DNA from: Candidatus Electronema sp.
GTDB lineage: Bacteria > Desulfobacterota > Desulfobulbia > Desulfobulbales > Desulfobulbaceae
NCBI GenBank assembly: GCA_026645415.1
Contig: JAPEVH010000086.1
Span: 1 to 56,968, forward strand
DNA length: 56,968 nucleotides
Direction of reading: 5' to 3'
The number at the start of each line of letters is the position of its first letter. The stretch's first letter is position 1. The position numbers and the translations under genes are program-made. The notes beneath the pieces were generated by a model that worked only from the letters and a program-made list of their open reading frames with translations, did not search any database and was not told where the DNA came from. Shown here piece by piece: positions 35,367 through 43,518 of this stretch.

Positions 35367-36722
35367 TCAACGCAGCCGCTGAAGTTCGTCCACCGTTCTG
35401 TCCACTAGCTCGACCGCACTGCCGACGTACTGCTCTGGGTGATCCAGCGGTGCAAGTTCGTCTGTAGTAAATAATGGGCCTAGTTCGCTGTCCGCCAGCA
35501 CTGCTTCTTTCAGGCTTGATAGCTGTTCCGATGCAGCGGTAGCCAGCGTATGCAGCTTCTCCATTGCCTTGTTCTTGCCCATAATCTTACCGAGCCGGAA
35601 GAGCAGCCATTCGGTAGCGATCAGGTCTTTCTGTCGGTGCAGGTTGGCCAGCATCTGTTCAGGCCGGACAATCAGGCCAGACAGCACCTGAAGCAGCGAA
35701 TGCAGGGCTGTGCCGGTGTAGATACAGAGCTGCGGCAGGGCCAGCCATTCTGCCCAAAGACAGCGAGGGTCGCGCTCATGCTCGTGGGCCATGCTCTCGA
35801 TGACCGTACTGCTCAACGCTCGCACATGCTTGGCCAGAGCGTTAATCCGTTGGCAGAGCACTGGGTTCTGCTTGTGCGGCATGGTACTGCTGGCCAGTGC
35901 GCCAGACAAGGACGGCTCGCGCAGTTCATCTATCTCGGTCTTCTGAAGCTGATAGATTTCATTGGCAATCTTTGCTAAGGTCATGGCAAGCAGGGCAAAG
36001 TCTGAAGCCAGCTCGGCAGTACGGTCGCGGGCGGTGTGCCACGATAAGGGATCATGAGTCAGACCAAGCAGCTCCATCGTCTCTTGAGCAACCGCAAGTC
36101 CTTGCTCGCCAAGGGCTGCATACGTACCAACCGCGCCGCTTAGTTGGCCGCAACAGACCGTACTTTGCAGATGCTTAACTCGCTCAATGTGCCGCTGAAT
36201 CTCTGCTGCCCAGACTGCCACTTTCAAACCAAAGGTCGTGGGCAAGGCTTGCTGACCGTGCGTGCGGGCCGCCATTGCTGTGCTGCGGTGTTTACGGGCA
36301 AGCGCAAGACAGACCTTTTCCAATTGGAGCAGGTCACGAAGAACGATAGACAGGGTTTCCTTCAAGGCAAGAATCAGGCCGGTATCGAGAATATCTTGGG
36401 TGGTTGCTCCGTAATGGACGTACTCGCCATGCCCGTTCGCGCAAGCCCGGCGCAGACCACCAAGCAGCGGCACCACGGAGTTACGGCTCTTGCTATACCC
36501 TTGGCGAACGCTGTCGAGATCAAGCTGCTCCAGCCGCGCTTTGCTCTTGATCTCCGCCGCCGCCGCTGCCGGTATCAGGCCGCGTTTGCCCTGCGCTGTT
36601 GCCAAGGCCGCTTCAACATCCAGCCAACGTTGCAGCACAGTTTGTTCATCAAAGAGGTTCTCTAATTCTGGGGTACTGAAGACGTGCGGGTTGATCTGGT
36701 GATCAAAGGGATGAACAGGCAT
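35367..36722 (-). CDS. Fumarase/aspartase-superfamily lyase, adenylosuccinate-lyase-like (2)
   Basis: 451 residues, paralogue of the lyase at 31267. HYGATTQDILDTGL, RTHGQQALPTTFGLKV, ALASSTMPHKQNPVLCQRI (signature with Q in place of the usual R), AEWLALPQLCIYTG. The NP-rich pattern is also seen in 3-carboxymuconate cycloisomerases, so the substrate is open. The start MPVHPFDHQINPHVF fits family N-termini. It heads a minus-strand run through the small HU-like, HU-HIG, nuclease-like, membrane and first lyase genes. Confidence 0.8.
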   Translation of the reverse strand: MPVHPFDHQINPHVFSTPELENLFDEQTVLQRWLDVEAALATAQGKRGLIPAAAAAEIKSKARLEQLDLDSVRQGYSKSRNSVVPLLGGLRRACANGHGEYVHYGATTQDILDTGLILALKETLSIVLRDLLQLEKVCLALARKHRSTAMAARTHGQQALPTTFGLKVAVWAAEIQRHIERVKHLQSTVCCGQLSGAVGTYAALGEQGLAVAQETMELLGLTHDPLSWHTARDRTAELASDFALLAMTLAKIANEIYQLQKTEIDELREPSLSGALASSTMPHKQNPVLCQRINALAKHVRALSSTVIESMAHEHERDPRCLWAEWLALPQLCIYTGTALHSLLQVLSGLIVRPEQMLANLHRQKDLIATEWLLFRLGKIMGKNKAMEKLHTLATAASEQLSSLKEAVLADSELGPLFTTDELAPLDHPEQYVGSAVELVDRTVDELQRLR

Positions 36723-36960
36723 GATTGGCGGTGGTTCAGGTTAAGGGAAATAGAATGTTTCCTTCATACCCTGACAGGCTGAGAAAGGCAAGAGGATACT
36801 CGTTGACGTGCTGGCTTTGTTGGTGTTATTTTGCAGGGAAGATTGCAGCCGGTGAAGTGCGCACTCTGTCGAATTTGCAATCTTTCTGTCTATCATGCCA
36901 TGCTGGTAGATAGACGGACTTGGTTAATTCTTTATTGGTAACAATAACTGAAGGAAGGAT
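36723..36960. promoter_or_regulatory. Divergent promoter region with nested dyads (lyase / restriction genes)
   Basis: Between divergent genes. AGTGCGCACT (36856-36865) is a perfect 10-bp palindrome inside a wider pair GATTGCA (36841-36847) / TGCAATC (36876-36882). These could be the operator of the restriction operon or a hairpin. SD GAAGGA precedes the restriction gene. No convincing gene lies here. Confidence 0.45.
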
Positions 36961-37680
36961 ATGACAGAAAAAGACCCAGATACTTTATCCTTGGATGAGA
37001 TAGAACGAATCGAAAAGCTGACTTTACGTTGGATATTTCAGGCCGTTCTTGATTTTGGAATGGAGGCTCATGAAGTATTCCTTAAATCTCCAGACAGCGT
37101 TAAAGATATCGCAGAAGATATCACAAGAGAACTGTTAGATAGGCTGTCTGGGTTCAATGTTCAGCAAAGAATTTATGGAACAGTTGATTACAAGAAAGCT
37201 CGGTATGTAATCCTTCCCGATGAAACGGTCAGGCAGGCATTATTTATTGATTCAAAAGCAGAGAAAGAAAATCGAACCGCAACAATTCAGATGTCACAGA
37301 CCTCGTTGTGGGTGAAGCAACAACGGGCTGGATCTGAGATACATGAAAAAGGCTTCCTTCCAGAAATATCCGCATATAGTGGGAAAAACTATTTAACAAC
37401 AACCTGCTTGATACATTTTCTGTACAGTGATAATAATCAAGGGATCCACCATTTACGTGAGGTTACGATAGCTGCAATCCCTAATGGGAAACTGCAAGAG
37501 AGGTATAATCCAAGTGCAGATGATGGCATCTGGTTAGCTGGCAGGAATGCTCCGACTTTGGGCGAAGACTTCAGAGTAAGGGTTAGTTTCAGTAAGCTGA
37601 AAGACAAGGCAACTTGGCGTATTCAAACATTAACCTATAACCAAACCAAGCAGGAGCTTGTGGGTACATGGCAGTCATAA
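36961..37680 (+). CDS. SfiI-like type II restriction endonuclease
   Basis: 239 residues. It resembles the SfiI family: an N-terminal helical segment (LSLDEIERIEKLTLRWIFQA), then GTVDYKKARY and FIDSKAEKENRTATIQMSQ. The D-x-K of the PD-(D/E)XK catalytic core is at FIDSKAE (about 96-101). SfiI is a tetramer cutting GGCCNNNNNGGCC; the specificity here is inferred, not seen. The gene is AT-rich relative to its neighbours, a sign of transfer. It overlaps the methyltransferase gene by 13 bp (37668-37680), so they form one operon. Confidence 0.75.
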   Translation: MTEKDPDTLSLDEIERIEKLTLRWIFQAVLDFGMEAHEVFLKSPDSVKDIAEDITRELLDRLSGFNVQQRIYGTVDYKKARYVILPDETVRQALFIDSKAEKENRTATIQMSQTSLWVKQQRAGSEIHEKGFLPEISAYSGKNYLTTTCLIHFLYSDNNQGIHHLREVTIAAIPNGKLQERYNPSADDGIWLAGRNAPTLGEDFRVRVSFSKLKDKATWRIQTLTYNQTKQELVGTWQS

Positions 37681-38681
37681 ATAACATATTTAATTCATTG
37701 AAACCTAATGAAATCTATCATGGTGATTCCAGACACCTGTTAAAAAGAATCGAAAAAGAATCAATCTCCTTAAGTATTTGGTCTCCTCCTTATTATGTTG
37801 GCAAAAACTATGAAAAAGATTTGTCATTTGAAGATTGGAAAAGTTTACTAAGAAAGGTTATTGCTTTTCATTTCCCTATCATTAAACCGGGTGGCTTTTT
37901 GGCTATCAATATCGCAGATATTTTGTGCTTCAAAGATGAAAATATGCCAAGAATTATGGCTGAAAATATTTCACGAAGGAAGATAGCCTTAGCTAGAGAA
38001 GATATCTTAGCCATAAAGAAGAAACATCCAAGTTGGAATAGGTATAACTTAGCAGAGCATTTTGGATGCAGTGAACAGACCATTGATAGAAGGCTCAACG
38101 GAAACAACATTAGGGGTGGAAAATACCAATCACAAACCAGAATTTTTTTGGTAGGTGGCTTGATAGAAGAAGCAGCACTATCCGCTGGTTTCTATTTGTA
38201 TGATCGCAGGATATGGGTAAAAGATGCTGCATGGGAAAATTCACGCTGGCACAACATATCATATCGTTCGGTAGATGAATCTGAATATCTATATATATTT
38301 TGGAAACCTGGAATTACTAAGGTTGATCGCTCAAGATTAACAAAAGAAGAATGGGTAAATTGGGGTTCTAGGGGGGTATGGAAAATATCATCTGTACGCA
38401 GTAATGCAGATCATGATTCAAAATTTCCCGTTGAACTTCCAAGAAGAGCTATAAAACTTTTTACTGAACCACGGGAGATTGTTCTTGATTGTTTTATGGG
38501 AAGCGGAACAACCGCATTGGCAGCCATTAGTGAAGGAAGACAATATATAGGCATTGAAAAAGAGCAAAAATCTGTAGAGATTGCCAAAAAAGCAATAGAA
38601 TCAACGACTCCATACTCCAAGGAACCTGAACGATTGGATTTAATGATCAAAGAGTTAGAAGCATCATACAGAACAGAATAA
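37668..38681 (+). CDS. Type II DNA methyltransferase, N4-cytosine type, with internal HTH
   Basis: 337 residues. Catalytic motif IV SPPY (39-42) precedes the AdoMet-binding motif I-like LDCFMGSGTTALAA (about 265), the beta-class order; SPPY points to N4-cytosine, as for SfiI partners. Between them (about 120-145) sits RYNLAEHFGCSEQTIDRR, a helix-turn-helix not usual for the fold, which may let the enzyme regulate its own operon. It overlaps the restriction gene. AT-rich. TAA is followed two bases later by an attC-like element. Confidence 0.85.
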   Translation: MAVINNIFNSLKPNEIYHGDSRHLLKRIEKESISLSIWSPPYYVGKNYEKDLSFEDWKSLLRKVIAFHFPIIKPGGFLAINIADILCFKDENMPRIMAENISRRKIALAREDILAIKKKHPSWNRYNLAEHFGCSEQTIDRRLNGNNIRGGKYQSQTRIFLVGGLIEEAALSAGFYLYDRRIWVKDAAWENSRWHNISYRSVDESEYLYIFWKPGITKVDRSRLTKEEWVNWGSRGVWKISSVRSNADHDSKFPVELPRRAIKLFTEPREIVLDCFMGSGTTALAAISEGRQYIGIEKEQKSVEIAKKAIESTTPYSKEPERLDLMIKELEASYRTE

Positions 38682-38683
38682 TC

Positions 38684-38757
38684 GCCCAACAAGGCACTAT
38701 ACAAGCCGACAATTCCAGTCTGCCGCCAGAATAGAGGGCAGCTTTCCGTCGTTTCGC
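38684..38757 (+). other. attC-like half-site after restriction-modification pair
   Basis: GCCCAAC (38684-38690) matches the attC R'' consensus RYYYAAC exactly and begins two bases after the methyltransferase stop, followed by AAGGC and CAAGCCGAC as in many cassette sites. The expected partner GTTRRRY is not visible before the next gene at 38759, so the site would be truncated. It suggests the restriction pair was a cassette. One consensus box alone could be chance. Confidence 0.35.
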
Positions 38758-38758
38758 T

Positions 38759-39949
38759 TCAGGATATTTGCTCTTCTAATGGGACGTAGGGCTTGGAATC
38801 AGGATGGAGCGGGGTTTCCGCACAGATGCGCAGGGCAGCCTCACGCTGAGAAATGTTGTCTTGGCGACTCCGTTGGAGTAGGTTTTTGACAATGCGGCGG
38901 GTTTTGTGGTCAACGTGGTTGAGCACGTCTTGGACTGAAGGCAGCTCATCCGGGCCAAAGAGTCCTTCCATAGACAGCGAACCACCGCAGCCAGCCAACA
39001 TATCCGGGATAACCAGTATGCCGCGCTGATGAAGAATGGCCTCTGCCTCGTCAGTCACAGCCAGATTCGCACCAGAAACAATGGCCTTAACCTGCATGGT
39101 CTCTGCTGCCTGCCGATCAATAGCCCGCTCAATTGCTGCGGGAATAAAAACATCGCAGGAGAGCTTATAGATCTCCCGCCGGTCGCCACAGCGCACAGTG
39201 CTTGACTGTTCTGCGGGCAGCAGCCCTTTACAGGCAGCTCCGGCCAGCAACGCGGAAATGTCGAGCGGCGTACCGTTGATGCTGCACAGGCTCTTATCCC
39301 GATCTGCCAAGGCGATGATCTGCACTCCAGCTTGATTGAGGAAATAGGATGCACCAGAGGCAAGACCACCAAAACCCTGAATAACCACCCGTGCTTTGGT
39401 CAGCGGAATATCGAGAAACTCTAAGGCAGCCATGCAGGCAGCAGCCAAGCCTGCACCGGAACGCAACCTGCTCAGGGTCGCGTGCCCAACCGGCTGCTTG
39501 AGCAGCTTCACTCGCTCCTCGAAAGCAGCAGGCGTAAGGTTCTGGTGCCGGGCAACTGCGGTTTTGATCGAGAAAATACCTAAACGGGCACAGACCGCGT
39601 CCAGCTCTGGCATAGTGGTGTTGAGGTCTGGCCCCATCGAGTACCGCTGTTCCAGATACGGCTGAATTGCCCGAATGAAACGGAATAAAGCCTCTTGCTT
39701 GCCCGGACTGCTTGGGTCGTAGTCAATGCCGCATTTGGCCCCGTCTGCCCGAATGCCTGCAATCCGCATCTTCAAGGTCATGGTAGCAGCGAGCTGCCGC
39801 ACTACCTCGCAGGTCAATCCTTTTTGTACTCGGAGACCACCAGCGGCTAATTTATGGCTGAGAGCATCAATAACAAGCCAACCCTTAAAACCTTCCAGCG
39901 GATCTGTATATTCAACAATTAGTTCAGGGGCTGTGCCTGCTGTGGACAT
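38759..39949 (-). CDS. Glu/Leu/Phe/Val dehydrogenase family protein
   Basis: 396 residues. A conserved N-terminal amino-acid-binding part (GGLRVQKG; catalytic-lysine region MTLKMRIAGIRADGAKCGI) and a Rossmann domain (VVIQGFGGLASGASYFL). Family members reversibly deaminate an amino acid with NAD(P). It is somewhat shorter than hexameric GDH and the specificity cannot be told. The JAMM gene overlaps its start by 31 bp. Confidence 0.85.
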   Translation of the reverse strand: MSTAGTAPELIVEYTDPLEGFKGWLVIDALSHKLAAGGLRVQKGLTCEVVRQLAATMTLKMRIAGIRADGAKCGIDYDPSSPGKQEALFRFIRAIQPYLEQRYSMGPDLNTTMPELDAVCARLGIFSIKTAVARHQNLTPAAFEERVKLLKQPVGHATLSRLRSGAGLAAACMAALEFLDIPLTKARVVIQGFGGLASGASYFLNQAGVQIIALADRDKSLCSINGTPLDISALLAGAACKGLLPAEQSSTVRCGDRREIYKLSCDVFIPAAIERAIDRQAAETMQVKAIVSGANLAVTDEAEAILHQRGILVIPDMLAGCGGSLSMEGLFGPDELPSVQDVLNHVDHKTRRIVKNLLQRSRQDNISQREAALRICAETPLHPDSKPYVPLEEQIS

Positions 39950-40530
39950 GGAATGCTCTGTGGTTCTAATGATTCTTGCGGTTCAAAAAAGATGGGAGTT
40001 TCTGCGTTGGTCTCACCCTCATAAAACGCACGGATAATTGGTTGCTCAGGATTAACCATTGAGACAATAAAGGAATAGAGCTTACTGCCTCTGACCAACA
40101 TAGCATCCAAGCCTGTCGGTGTATCGCGAACCGCATCACCTGGCCACGGCACTACATGAATGTGATAAGCACCAAACATGGTCAGCCCTTCCTGCTTACA
40201 GATATCCATACACTGCTTGAACTCCTGCGGGTCAGTAACCCAACCACGCTGATCCATTGGCGTGGTCGAAGGAACAGCATATTGCTCCATGAGCTTATCC
40301 ATAAAGCTCTTGAGCGGCTCTATATTACGAGCATTCTTCTTGATTTGTAGTACCTGCCGTACCTGTAGCTCATCGCCATTTCTGACTCCAGCCAAAATAC
40401 CGAAGGCCCGTTTAACCGGACTTTCATCGGGAAGGAACTCTCCTGCTAACTTTCTCTGACAGTGGGCTATAATGGCCTGCCAGATTGTAGAGGAAAGCCT
40501 GATTTGGCGTATTTCGTGCTGCCAGCTCAT
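39919..40530 (-). CDS. JAMM/MPN-domain metalloprotease-like protein
   Basis: 203 residues. MFGAYHIHVVPWPGDAVRDTPTG(L)D contains HxH followed, about ten residues later, by an aspartate, the zinc ligand set of JAMM isopeptidases; a Glu earlier in the protein may complete it. It has no signal peptide. It overlaps the GDH-family gene by 31 bp, so the two are co-expressed. Bacterial JAMM proteins act in sulfur-carrier or ubiquitin-like processing. The exact role is unknown. Confidence 0.65.
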   Translation of the reverse strand: MSWQHEIRQIRLSSTIWQAIIAHCQRKLAGEFLPDESPVKRAFGILAGVRNGDELQVRQVLQIKKNARNIEPLKSFMDKLMEQYAVPSTTPMDQRGWVTDPQEFKQCMDICKQEGLTMFGAYHIHVVPWPGDAVRDTPTGLDAMLVRGSKLYSFIVSMVNPEQPIIRAFYEGETNAETPIFFEPQESLEPQSIPCPQQAQPLN

Positions 40531-40572
40531 GTATAAATAGATATGATTGATTGAAGTCGATTATGGCAACTT

Positions 40573-40956
40573 TCATAGTTGCTGCCAGCCCTGCACCACC
40601 TCTAAAGATAAAACAATAGCCCAGACCAGAATGCTAATGCCTGCTGCTGCTGCGGCAATATCTTTGATAATGCCGATCTTCTCATTTTCCCTTGGTTCAA
40701 GAAAGTCGCAGAGAGCTTCTATTGTGGTGTTGAAGATCTCAGAAATCATCATGAGACCAGTGGCAAGAAATACCATGCTGAAATCAAGCCACTGACGATA
40801 ATAAAAACAGCAGAGCAACACTATAGCTGAGAGCACTGCCTTGTAGGCCACCGCAAAATCATGAAACACGGCATAACGCACTCCTGAAAGTGCCACCCGC
40901 ATCTTGCGAACAGGATGAAATCCTTGTTCGCCGGTTCCAAGAAATTTATTTTGCAT
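40573..40956 (-). CDS. dgkA: Diacylglycerol kinase
   Basis: 127 residues, three membrane helices. It phosphorylates diacylglycerol or undecaprenol and recycles lipid. The signature EIFNTTIEALCDFLEP plus KIGIIKDIAAAAAGISIL holds the catalytic Glu and metal ligands. It begins three bases after the hicA stop (40960). Size and hydrophobicity are typical of the family. Confidence 0.92.
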   Translation of the reverse strand: MQNKFLGTGEQGFHPVRKMRVALSGVRYAVFHDFAVAYKAVLSAIVLLCCFYYRQWLDFSMVFLATGLMMISEIFNTTIEALCDFLEPRENEKIGIIKDIAAAAAGISILVWAIVLSLEVVQGWQQL

Positions 40957-40959
40957 GGC

Positions 40960-41187
40960 TCAGTTCCCTGCATTGAGCAACTCTTCAACCGAGATGCTTA
41001 TATCTTTTGCAATCTGCCGCAGGAGAATTGGAGAAATATCTCTTCCTTGATGAAACGGTACGGTGCTGGCTCGTCCGTCAGCATGGCGGAATTGTTTGTG
41101 CGAACCGCGCTGTCGCACTTCCTGAAAACCGAGCAGCTCAAGCAGGCGGATTACAATCTGCGGTTTGAGCGGAGGAATCTTTGCCAT
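40960..41187 (-). CDS. hicA: HicA-type mRNA interferase toxin
   Basis: 75 residues with a double-stranded-RNA-binding-like fold. RGSHKQFRHADGRASTVPFH contains the conserved active-site histidine and QGRDISPILLRQIAKDI is the family C-terminus. The ATG at 41187 overlaps the HicB TGA in TGATG. It lies in a larger operon, upstream of dgkA. Cleaves mRNA until bound by HicB. Confidence 0.9.
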   Translation of the reverse strand: MAKIPPLKPQIVIRLLELLGFQEVRQRGSHKQFRHADGRASTVPFHQGRDISPILLRQIAKDISISVEELLNAGN

Positions 41188-41402
41188 CAAGCTATTGCAA
41201 TTTGCTGGGTACCAACAAACTCAGACGTAAACGAAGGCTCGCCGTCTTCAAGCAGCATCTCAATGACTTCCTTCAAATTCCTGTTTAGCTCATCCAAGGT
41301 TTCCCCTTGCGAGTGCGCACCAGGAAAATGGGGCACATAGCCTACATAAAGACCTGTATCTTTGCAGTATTCCACAACAGCGGTGAACTGCATTCGGCTC
41401 AT
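41187..41402 (-). CDS. hicB: HicB-type antitoxin
   Basis: 71 residues. MQFTAVVEYCKDTGLYVGYVPHFPGAHSQGETLDELN is the usual HicB fold (quoted here in two motif parts: MQFTAVVEYCKDTGLYV and VPHFPGAHSQGETLDEL), followed by IEMLLEDGEP. The partial RNase-H-like core is present; the usual C-terminal DNA-binding domain is missing, so operator control is unclear. ATG at 41402 overlaps the kinase stop as ATGA (41399-41402). Antitoxin-first order is usual for HicBA of this type. Confidence 0.85.
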   Translation of the reverse strand: MSRMQFTAVVEYCKDTGLYVGYVPHFPGAHSQGETLDELNRNLKEVIEMLLEDGEPSFTSEFVGTQQIAIA

Positions 41403-42268
41403 AGCCCTAACTCCTTTTCTACCTTGGCAAGGGCCTTGGGCAAACAACGGAGGATCTCTTCTACTTGTGTAGCTGGAGTAGGATTAGCCAGCTCTCCAGC
41501 AGCTCGGTTGACTCGGCCAGCAATACGACAAGCTAAGAGTGGGCTACGACCAGCATGAATTAAGCCACTGATCATCCCGGTGATGAGGTCGCCAGTACCA
41601 CCAATTGGCTCCATAGTCTCAATGCTGGGTTCCCTTATGGTATCGACAATCTCAGCATCTTGGCAAACGTAATCAATCGCCCCTTTCACAAACATGGTCT
41701 TGGTGGCATTACCACCTGCGTATGCCCGCCGGATCAGCTCTGGCACGTCCTCTTCCATGTTGAAGATGAAGCCACGAGTATAGGCAGGATGATCGGCCTT
41801 CTCATCAGCAAGAAAAGTGACTTCGCCTATATCTGGCGTGAAAACATCATAGTATTTGGCATCGCCACCTGCCTTGGCCACATACATGCTGCCTGCGTCG
41901 GCAATCATGACCGGCTTGCTCTCTTTCATCGTTGCAACTGTGGCCAGCATCTTTTTATTCAGCTTGAGATCAGGCATGACATAGTGCATAGTCATCACCT
42001 TGACACCCATAGTTGGCAAATGCTCGGCCAGATGATTATAAATTGCTTCACTGCCCTCACGCTTGCCAATGTCACCAGCTACCATCCCTACAGGTGCTTC
42101 GACTCCATATTCTTGGCAGATGATACAGGCAGCCTTCATCATTGCCTCGTTGCCTCGGTTAGTAGGCAGTTCGTGACCGTTAATCTTGATCCCCCCATCA
42201 ATCAATGAAACTGGGCCGATCAGCAGGGGAAGGCGGTCAGCAGGAACCGCACCAACTAACAACAGCAT
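41399..42268 (-). CDS. Ribokinase-fold kinase, NAD(P)H-hydrate dehydratase-like
   Basis: 289 residues. IGGTGDLITGMISGLIHAG (about 225-243) carries the GTGD anion hole typical of ribokinase-fold enzymes; VFTPDIGEVTFLA and VKGAIDYVCQDAE match the NnrD group. Its partner is the Se/S carrier-like gene 2 bp upstream, so a sulfur or selenium role is possible. A hicBA module follows with ATGA overlap. The reaction is not certain. Confidence 0.72.
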   Translation of the reverse strand: MLLLVGAVPADRLPLLIGPVSLIDGGIKINGHELPTNRGNEAMMKAACIICQEYGVEAPVGMVAGDIGKREGSEAIYNHLAEHLPTMGVKVMTMHYVMPDLKLNKKMLATVATMKESKPVMIADAGSMYVAKAGGDAKYYDVFTPDIGEVTFLADEKADHPAYTRGFIFNMEEDVPELIRRAYAGGNATKTMFVKGAIDYVCQDAEIVDTIREPSIETMEPIGGTGDLITGMISGLIHAGRSPLLACRIAGRVNRAAGELANPTPATQVEEILRCLPKALAKVEKELGL

Positions 42269-42270
42269 GA

Positions 42271-42816
42271 TTACGCTCCAATTTCCCGGATCATCTCTTC
42301 CCGGGCAGTGTTAAGAGAATAGGCACAGAGGGAGAAACCAACTTCATCCGGGGCAGGGGCCTCGTCAAGCCGCTTGCCGATCATGGTTGTGGCAAGATAG
42401 GGTACGTCTGGGCAGCCACCACCAGAGATGTTGACAATAATTTTGGTCTCGGTATCCACAGTGATTTTCATATTCGCCGCCCGAACCATCAGGTATTTGC
42501 CATACCACTTCTTGCGGACAAAATGAAGCGGCTCCATGCCTTCCGAGGTAATCGGCACTATGTCAAGCGGATGCAGCTTAACTGCATTGAGCAGCTCCGT
42601 AATCTCAGCCTCTGCTTCCAGTGGAAATTCTACGCTCAAGTCGCAACCAGTACGATAGGCAGGCGGAGGACTAACCACCCGAATTTTATAGCCCTCGTCA
42701 CGGAGCAGATCTTCCACCGCGATGACAGTGGTCGGATGGGCGAAAATCAGCAGGCCGCGCGTGACGTTCTGGTGTTCCGGCTCTTGCGGTTTTTCCTTTT
42801 TTTTAAACCAGTTCAT
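42271..42816 (-). CDS. Se/S-carrier-like protein (DUF3343-type N-terminus)
   Basis: 181 residues. LLIFAHPTTVIAVEDLLRDE and YKIRVVSPPPAYRTGCDLSV fit the DUF3343 putative Se/S carrier domain with its conserved Cys (about 58). The second half (VRAANMKITVDTETKIIVNI, GGGCPDVPYLAT) is a further domain unassigned here. Two bases lie between its stop and the kinase start. A copy of its 5' end (about 58 bp) lies at 43519-43578. Confidence 0.72.
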   Translation of the reverse strand: MNWFKKKEKPQEPEHQNVTRGLLIFAHPTTVIAVEDLLRDEGYKIRVVSPPPAYRTGCDLSVEFPLEAEAEITELLNAVKLHPLDIVPITSEGMEPLHFVRKKWYGKYLMVRAANMKITVDTETKIIVNISGGGCPDVPYLATTMIGKRLDEAPAPDEVGFSLCAYSLNTAREEMIREIGA

Positions 42817-42844
42817 GGGATACTTAGGAAAAATAGAAAGTGTA

Positions 42845-43261
42845 TTATTTCAGCAAACGAACAAAGCCTGCCTGCTCAAAATGATGATCTGTTGTCAACG
42901 CCTCAACAATGCCGCGCTGTTTCATCAGAACAAAACTGGCGCAATCAACCAAGCTCCAGTCTTTGTCAATTCGCTGCTGATACAGCAGCCATGCCTGCTC
43001 ATCAAGGGCTTGATCAACATGAATCACTTCAACATAGGGTGAAGTTTTGATGCCTTCAAGAAACGCGATGATTGATGGACGCGGCAGATGCAGCGGGCTG
43101 CTCATCAGAGCGGCAAGCTCGGTGATGATGTAATTTGTCGTGATCAGCCGAGCCTGCTGCTGCCGAACATTGCGGTATATCGCCGCAGCAATCGCATGGT
43201 GTTTCTGTGTTGCATCAATTAAGCAACCCCAGCCGGAAGTATCTGCGAAAAGACTATTCAT
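42845..43261 (-). CDS. vapC: PIN-domain toxin (VapC family)
   Basis: 138 residues. PIN nuclease acids: FADTSGWG (Asp at 7), TNYIITELAALM (Glu) and DWSLVDCASFVLM (Asp), with TTDHHFEQAGF near the end. Cuts RNA. The start overlaps the vapB stop by 8 bp (43254-43261). The pair is flanked by a gene-fragment duplication of its neighbour. Confidence 0.9.
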   Translation of the reverse strand: MNSLFADTSGWGCLIDATQKHHAIAAAIYRNVRQQQARLITTNYIITELAALMSSPLHLPRPSIIAFLEGIKTSPYVEVIHVDQALDEQAWLLYQQRIDKDWSLVDCASFVLMKQRGIVEALTTDHHFEQAGFVRLLK

Positions 43262-43493
43262 GCACGTCCTGCTGCGACTGCCCTATGTATTTGTCGTGAT
43301 TGTCCGTCCAGTCAGGGCAGCCACTCTTGAATGCGCCAATAAATTTTTCCAAAGGATCGCTGTCAACGCTGCGTGTGAACAGCGAGAGCCATTGCGCGGC
43401 CAGTACTTCTGGCAACTGACCCGCCTGCTCCGCTGCCCGACGTAGCTGGAGATAAACATCTTCGGAGATATTCAAGGTCAAACTTTGGCTCAT
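43254..43493 (-). CDS. VapB-type antitoxin
   Basis: 79 residues: LTLNISEDVYLQLRRAAEQA is a short ribbon-helix-helix-like N-terminus, with a toxin-wrapping tail (PLEKFIGAFKSGCPDW). It overlaps the VapC gene by 8 bp. A dyad ATCTAA-GT-TTAGAT upstream at 43594-43607 may be an operator. Family is judged mainly by context. Confidence 0.7.
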   Translation of the reverse strand: MSQSLTLNISEDVYLQLRRAAEQAGQLPEVLAAQWLSLFTRSVDSDPLEKFIGAFKSGCPDWTDNHDKYIGQSQQDVHE

Positions 43494-43518
43494 AACGTCC
43501 TCTCTTTTACCGCACCGT

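Noticed and set aside
36725-36913. 62-codon plus-strand frame upstream of the restriction gene
   Set aside because: No ribosome site or recognisable sequence; it covers the nested dyads of a promoter region.
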